DNA of 64,000 bases. Origin: Firmicutes bacterium HGW-Firmicutes-1 (GTDB lineage Bacteria; Bacillota; Clostridia; Lachnospirales; Vallitaleaceae). The DNA lies in NCBI GenBank assembly GCA_002841625.1, contig PHAG01000007.1, forward strand, positions 124,001 to 188,000. The letters are read 5' to 3'. Below, one piece after another: positions 62,260 through 64,000 of the stretch. The notes below the pieces were generated by a model that ran no database searches, was not told the origin of the DNA, and saw only the letters and a list, made by a program, of their open reading frames with translations. The position numbers and the translations under genes are program-made. Each line of letters begins with the position of its first letter. The first letter of the stretch is position 1.

Positions 62260-63132
62260 ATGGAAATTAAAAATTTTAGAACCTTTAAAAAAATAGCCGA
62301 ACTCGGTAGCTTCACTAAAGCAGCTCAAGATCTTGGGTATGCGCAATCCACTTTAACCTTTCAGGTTCAAGCCATTGAACGCTATTATCAAAAACCTTTA
62401 TTTGAGCGAGTAGGAAAGAACATGGAGCTCACCCAATTTGGACAGCAACTACTTGAACATATTGATATTCTATTGAGTAATTACGAAAAACTAGAGCAAT
62501 TAGGGTTACAGGATATCAATCCTGAAGGAGTGATACGAATTGGCACTCCAGAGTCTCTTATGATTTACCGATTATATCCCATTATTAAAAAGTATAAACA
62601 ATTATATCCAAAGGTTGAAATCATTATTATTGATGACCAGTGTAAGTTTCTTAGAGAACAATTAAATTCAGGAGACTTAGATATTGCCTTTTTAGTGCAA
62701 CCTGAATATACATATGCAAATATTAAAACAATTCTATTAAAAAAAGAAACTTTGTGTTTAGTGGCGCCTACTGATTTAGAAGGAGAGGATTTCTTGCCAG
62801 CACCGTCCCAGATGGTGCTATTTACAGAAAAAGAATGTAGCTATCGTCAGATCTTCAGCGCGTATATGCAAAGTCTTAATTTTTTCCCAACTAATATTCT
62901 TGAGACAGAAAGCGTGGAAGCAATCAAAAAGTATGTGATTAATGGTCTTGGTATTTCGTATTTACCACTGTATGCAGTTGAAGAGGAATGTGCAAACGGT
63001 AAAATGAGGATAAAACCTTACGATTCAGGCATTCAGCTATATACACAAATAGCTTACCACAAAAATAAATGGTTAAATCCTGCGCTTTCTGCGTTGATTG
63101 AGTTAAGTGTTGAATATAGTAAGGGGTGGTAA
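62260..63132 (+). CDS. LysR-family transcriptional regulator
   Basis: 290 residues. N-terminal HTH MEIKNFRTFKKIAELGSFTKAAQDLGYAQSTLTFQVQAIE; linker helix; two-lobed PBP2 effector domain from ~90 (GVIRIGTPESLMIYRLYPIIKKYKQLYPKVEI). ATG with GGGAGG upstream. Divergent from the APC transporter, its likely target. Ligand unknown. Confidence 0.93.
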   Translation: MEIKNFRTFKKIAELGSFTKAAQDLGYAQSTLTFQVQAIERYYQKPLFERVGKNMELTQFGQQLLEHIDILLSNYEKLEQLGLQDINPEGVIRIGTPESLMIYRLYPIIKKYKQLYPKVEIIIIDDQCKFLREQLNSGDLDIAFLVQPEYTYANIKTILLKKETLCLVAPTDLEGEDFLPAPSQMVLFTEKECSYRQIFSAYMQSLNFFPTNILETESVEAIKKYVINGLGISYLPLYAVEEECANGKMRIKPYDSGIQLYTQIAYHKNKWLNPALSALIELSVEYSKGW

Positions 63133-63174
63133 TTACGATACTACCCATTTCGTGTAGGACAAGATCTAACAAGA

Positions 63175-63203
63175 CTACCTCTTTTGTGTCTGGTAGGTTT
63201 TTA
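63175..63203 (+). terminator. Weak terminator-like hairpin after LysR
   Basis: CTACC (63175-63179)/GGTAG (63192-63196) with a 12-nt loop, then GTTTTTAT. A short stem and large loop make this uncertain. Confidence 0.3.
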
Positions 63204-63290
63204 TAAATACAGTTATTATAAGTATGTTATAAAATGGGTTATATACTTTGTAAGCCAGTGTTTATAAACAACAAGGAGGTAATGATTACA

Positions 63291-64000
63291 ATGAGAAAGG
63301 TTCTTTCACAAGTAAGTTGTTTAGCACTTGTATTCGTCTTATTTCTATCAATTTTACAAAGCAATGTTTATGCACAGGAATATTCTTGGGCAGGCGAATG
63401 GAATTCAAATTGGGGGAAAATGGTCTTCACGCAATCAGGAAACGTGGTAACAGGTACTTACACCCATGATAGTGGCAAGCTCACTGGTACCATTTCGGGA
63501 AATAAACTAATTGGCACTTGGTCCGAAGCTGGAACCTATGCACCGCCAAATGACGCAGGAGATGTTGAATTAACAATGTCAGAAGATGGAAAATCTTTTA
63601 CTGGAAAGTGGCGCTATGGGTCAACGGGCAATTACAACAGCTCGTCATGGACAGGGACAAGAACTACGGCTGTACCTGCAACTACGACTACTACCCCAGT
63701 AACTTCTTCAACCCTACCTAATGATAATCAGGCCTTAACGACTGTTACAGGCGCTTTCCTTAACGACATTATCAATTTTAAGTTAGATAATCAAACGGTA
63801 ATCCCTGTTGGAGATGATGGAACACCAGTATTACCAATTTCCTTTAATGGCACCACCTATTTACCTGTAAGAGCAATAGGCTACTTGCTTGGATTAGGAA
63901 TTGAATATGATGGACCGACGAAGACTGTACTTATTGCCAGCAACACAACTAAGGTAGCGCCTGTTGCAAGGGCTGTAAATAAAACAAATAAATTAATTCC
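63291..64000 (+). CDS. Secreted protein with copper-amine-oxidase-like stalk domain, 3' end outside window
   Basis: ATG 63291 with AAGGAGG upstream; open to the window end (236 codons seen). A signal peptide of ~28 residues ([20 protein letters not shown], cut after VYA before QEYSW). Residues ~30-125 are a Gly/Trp/Thr-rich beta domain with [20 protein letters not shown] and [12 protein letters not shown] repeats. A Thr/Pro/Ser linker follows, then a stalk-like domain with [14 protein letters not shown] and [21 protein letters not shown], as in copper amine oxidase N-terminal domains of surface proteins. Function unknown; exported. Confidence 0.8.
   Translation, partial: MRKVLSQVSCLALVFVLFLSILQSNVYAQEYSWAGEWNSNWGKMVFTQSGNVVTGTYTHDSGKLTGTISGNKLIGTWSEAGTYAPPNDAGDVELTMSEDGKSFTGKWRYGSTGNYNSSSWTGTRTTAVPATTTTTPVTSSTLPNDNQALTTVTGAFLNDIINFKLDNQTVIPVGDDGTPVLPISFNGTTYLPVRAIGYLLGLGIEYDGPTKTVLIASNTTKVAPVARAVNKTNKLI

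Overview
The window is low-GC DNA from a strictly or mainly anaerobic Firmicute, most likely of class Clostridia. The evidence is Shine-Dalgarno-rich starts with several TTG and GTG initiators, the anaerobic (early cobalt insertion) cobalamin pathway, a Pdu-type bacterial microcompartment (BMC) and a Clostridia-like gene style. The genus cannot be fixed from sequence reading alone. No rRNA, tRNA, CRISPR array or recognisable insertion sequence was seen.

Region 1 (1-19874): an AraC-type regulator cut by the window edge, then a Pdu operon: pduA-like shell, pduB, pduCDE (AdoCbl diol dehydratase), pduGH (reactivase), a PduK-like shell protein with a charged linker and Cys tail, a second pduA/J shell, pduL, a EutJ-like chaperone, pduM, pduN, pduO, pduP, pduS and pduT. 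A butyrate kinase, a second PduT-like shell protein, an acyl-CoA transferase and an OxlT-like MFS transporter follow. A diol would be dehydrated to an aldehyde inside the shell, oxidised to acyl-CoA by PduP, converted to acyl-phosphate by PduL and used for ATP by the kinase. PduO and PduS regenerate the cofactor.

Region 2 (19867-46180): a promoter, a cobalamin riboswitch and its intrinsic terminator precede cbiMNQO (cobalt uptake), then cbiK-C-D-E-T-L-F-H-J, hemA, a precorrin-2 dehydrogenase/hemC ORF, cobA-hemD, hemB, hemL, cbiG, cbiA, cobO-type adenosyltransferase, cbiP, cbiB, a CobD-like decarboxylase, cobT and cobU. cobS and cobC are on the opposite strand, convergent with the operon. This covers the glutamyl-tRNA to adenosylcobalamin route almost completely and supplies the cofactor Region 1 needs. 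Two purine-rich tandem-repeat spacers interrupt it; one is a chain of stop/start-overlapping mini-ORFs.

Region 3 (46400-50727): an ABC-2 exporter (ATPase, two permeases, and an unlisted 40-residue membrane peptide) and a convergent membrane diguanylate cyclase.

Region 4 (50906-58872): an XRE-type regulator fused to a CarH-like cobalamin-binding module sits divergent from a compact chemotaxis operon cheY-cheA-cheW-mcp-cheR-cheB. The divergent control region has dyads inside the -35/-10 spacers of both predicted promoters. This is the best candidate for an undescribed system: B12- or light-gated control of chemotaxis.

Region 5 (58907-64000): a MarR-MATE efflux pair with a perfect pair of operator dyads, an APC transporter divergent from a LysR regulator, and a secreted protein cut by the window end.
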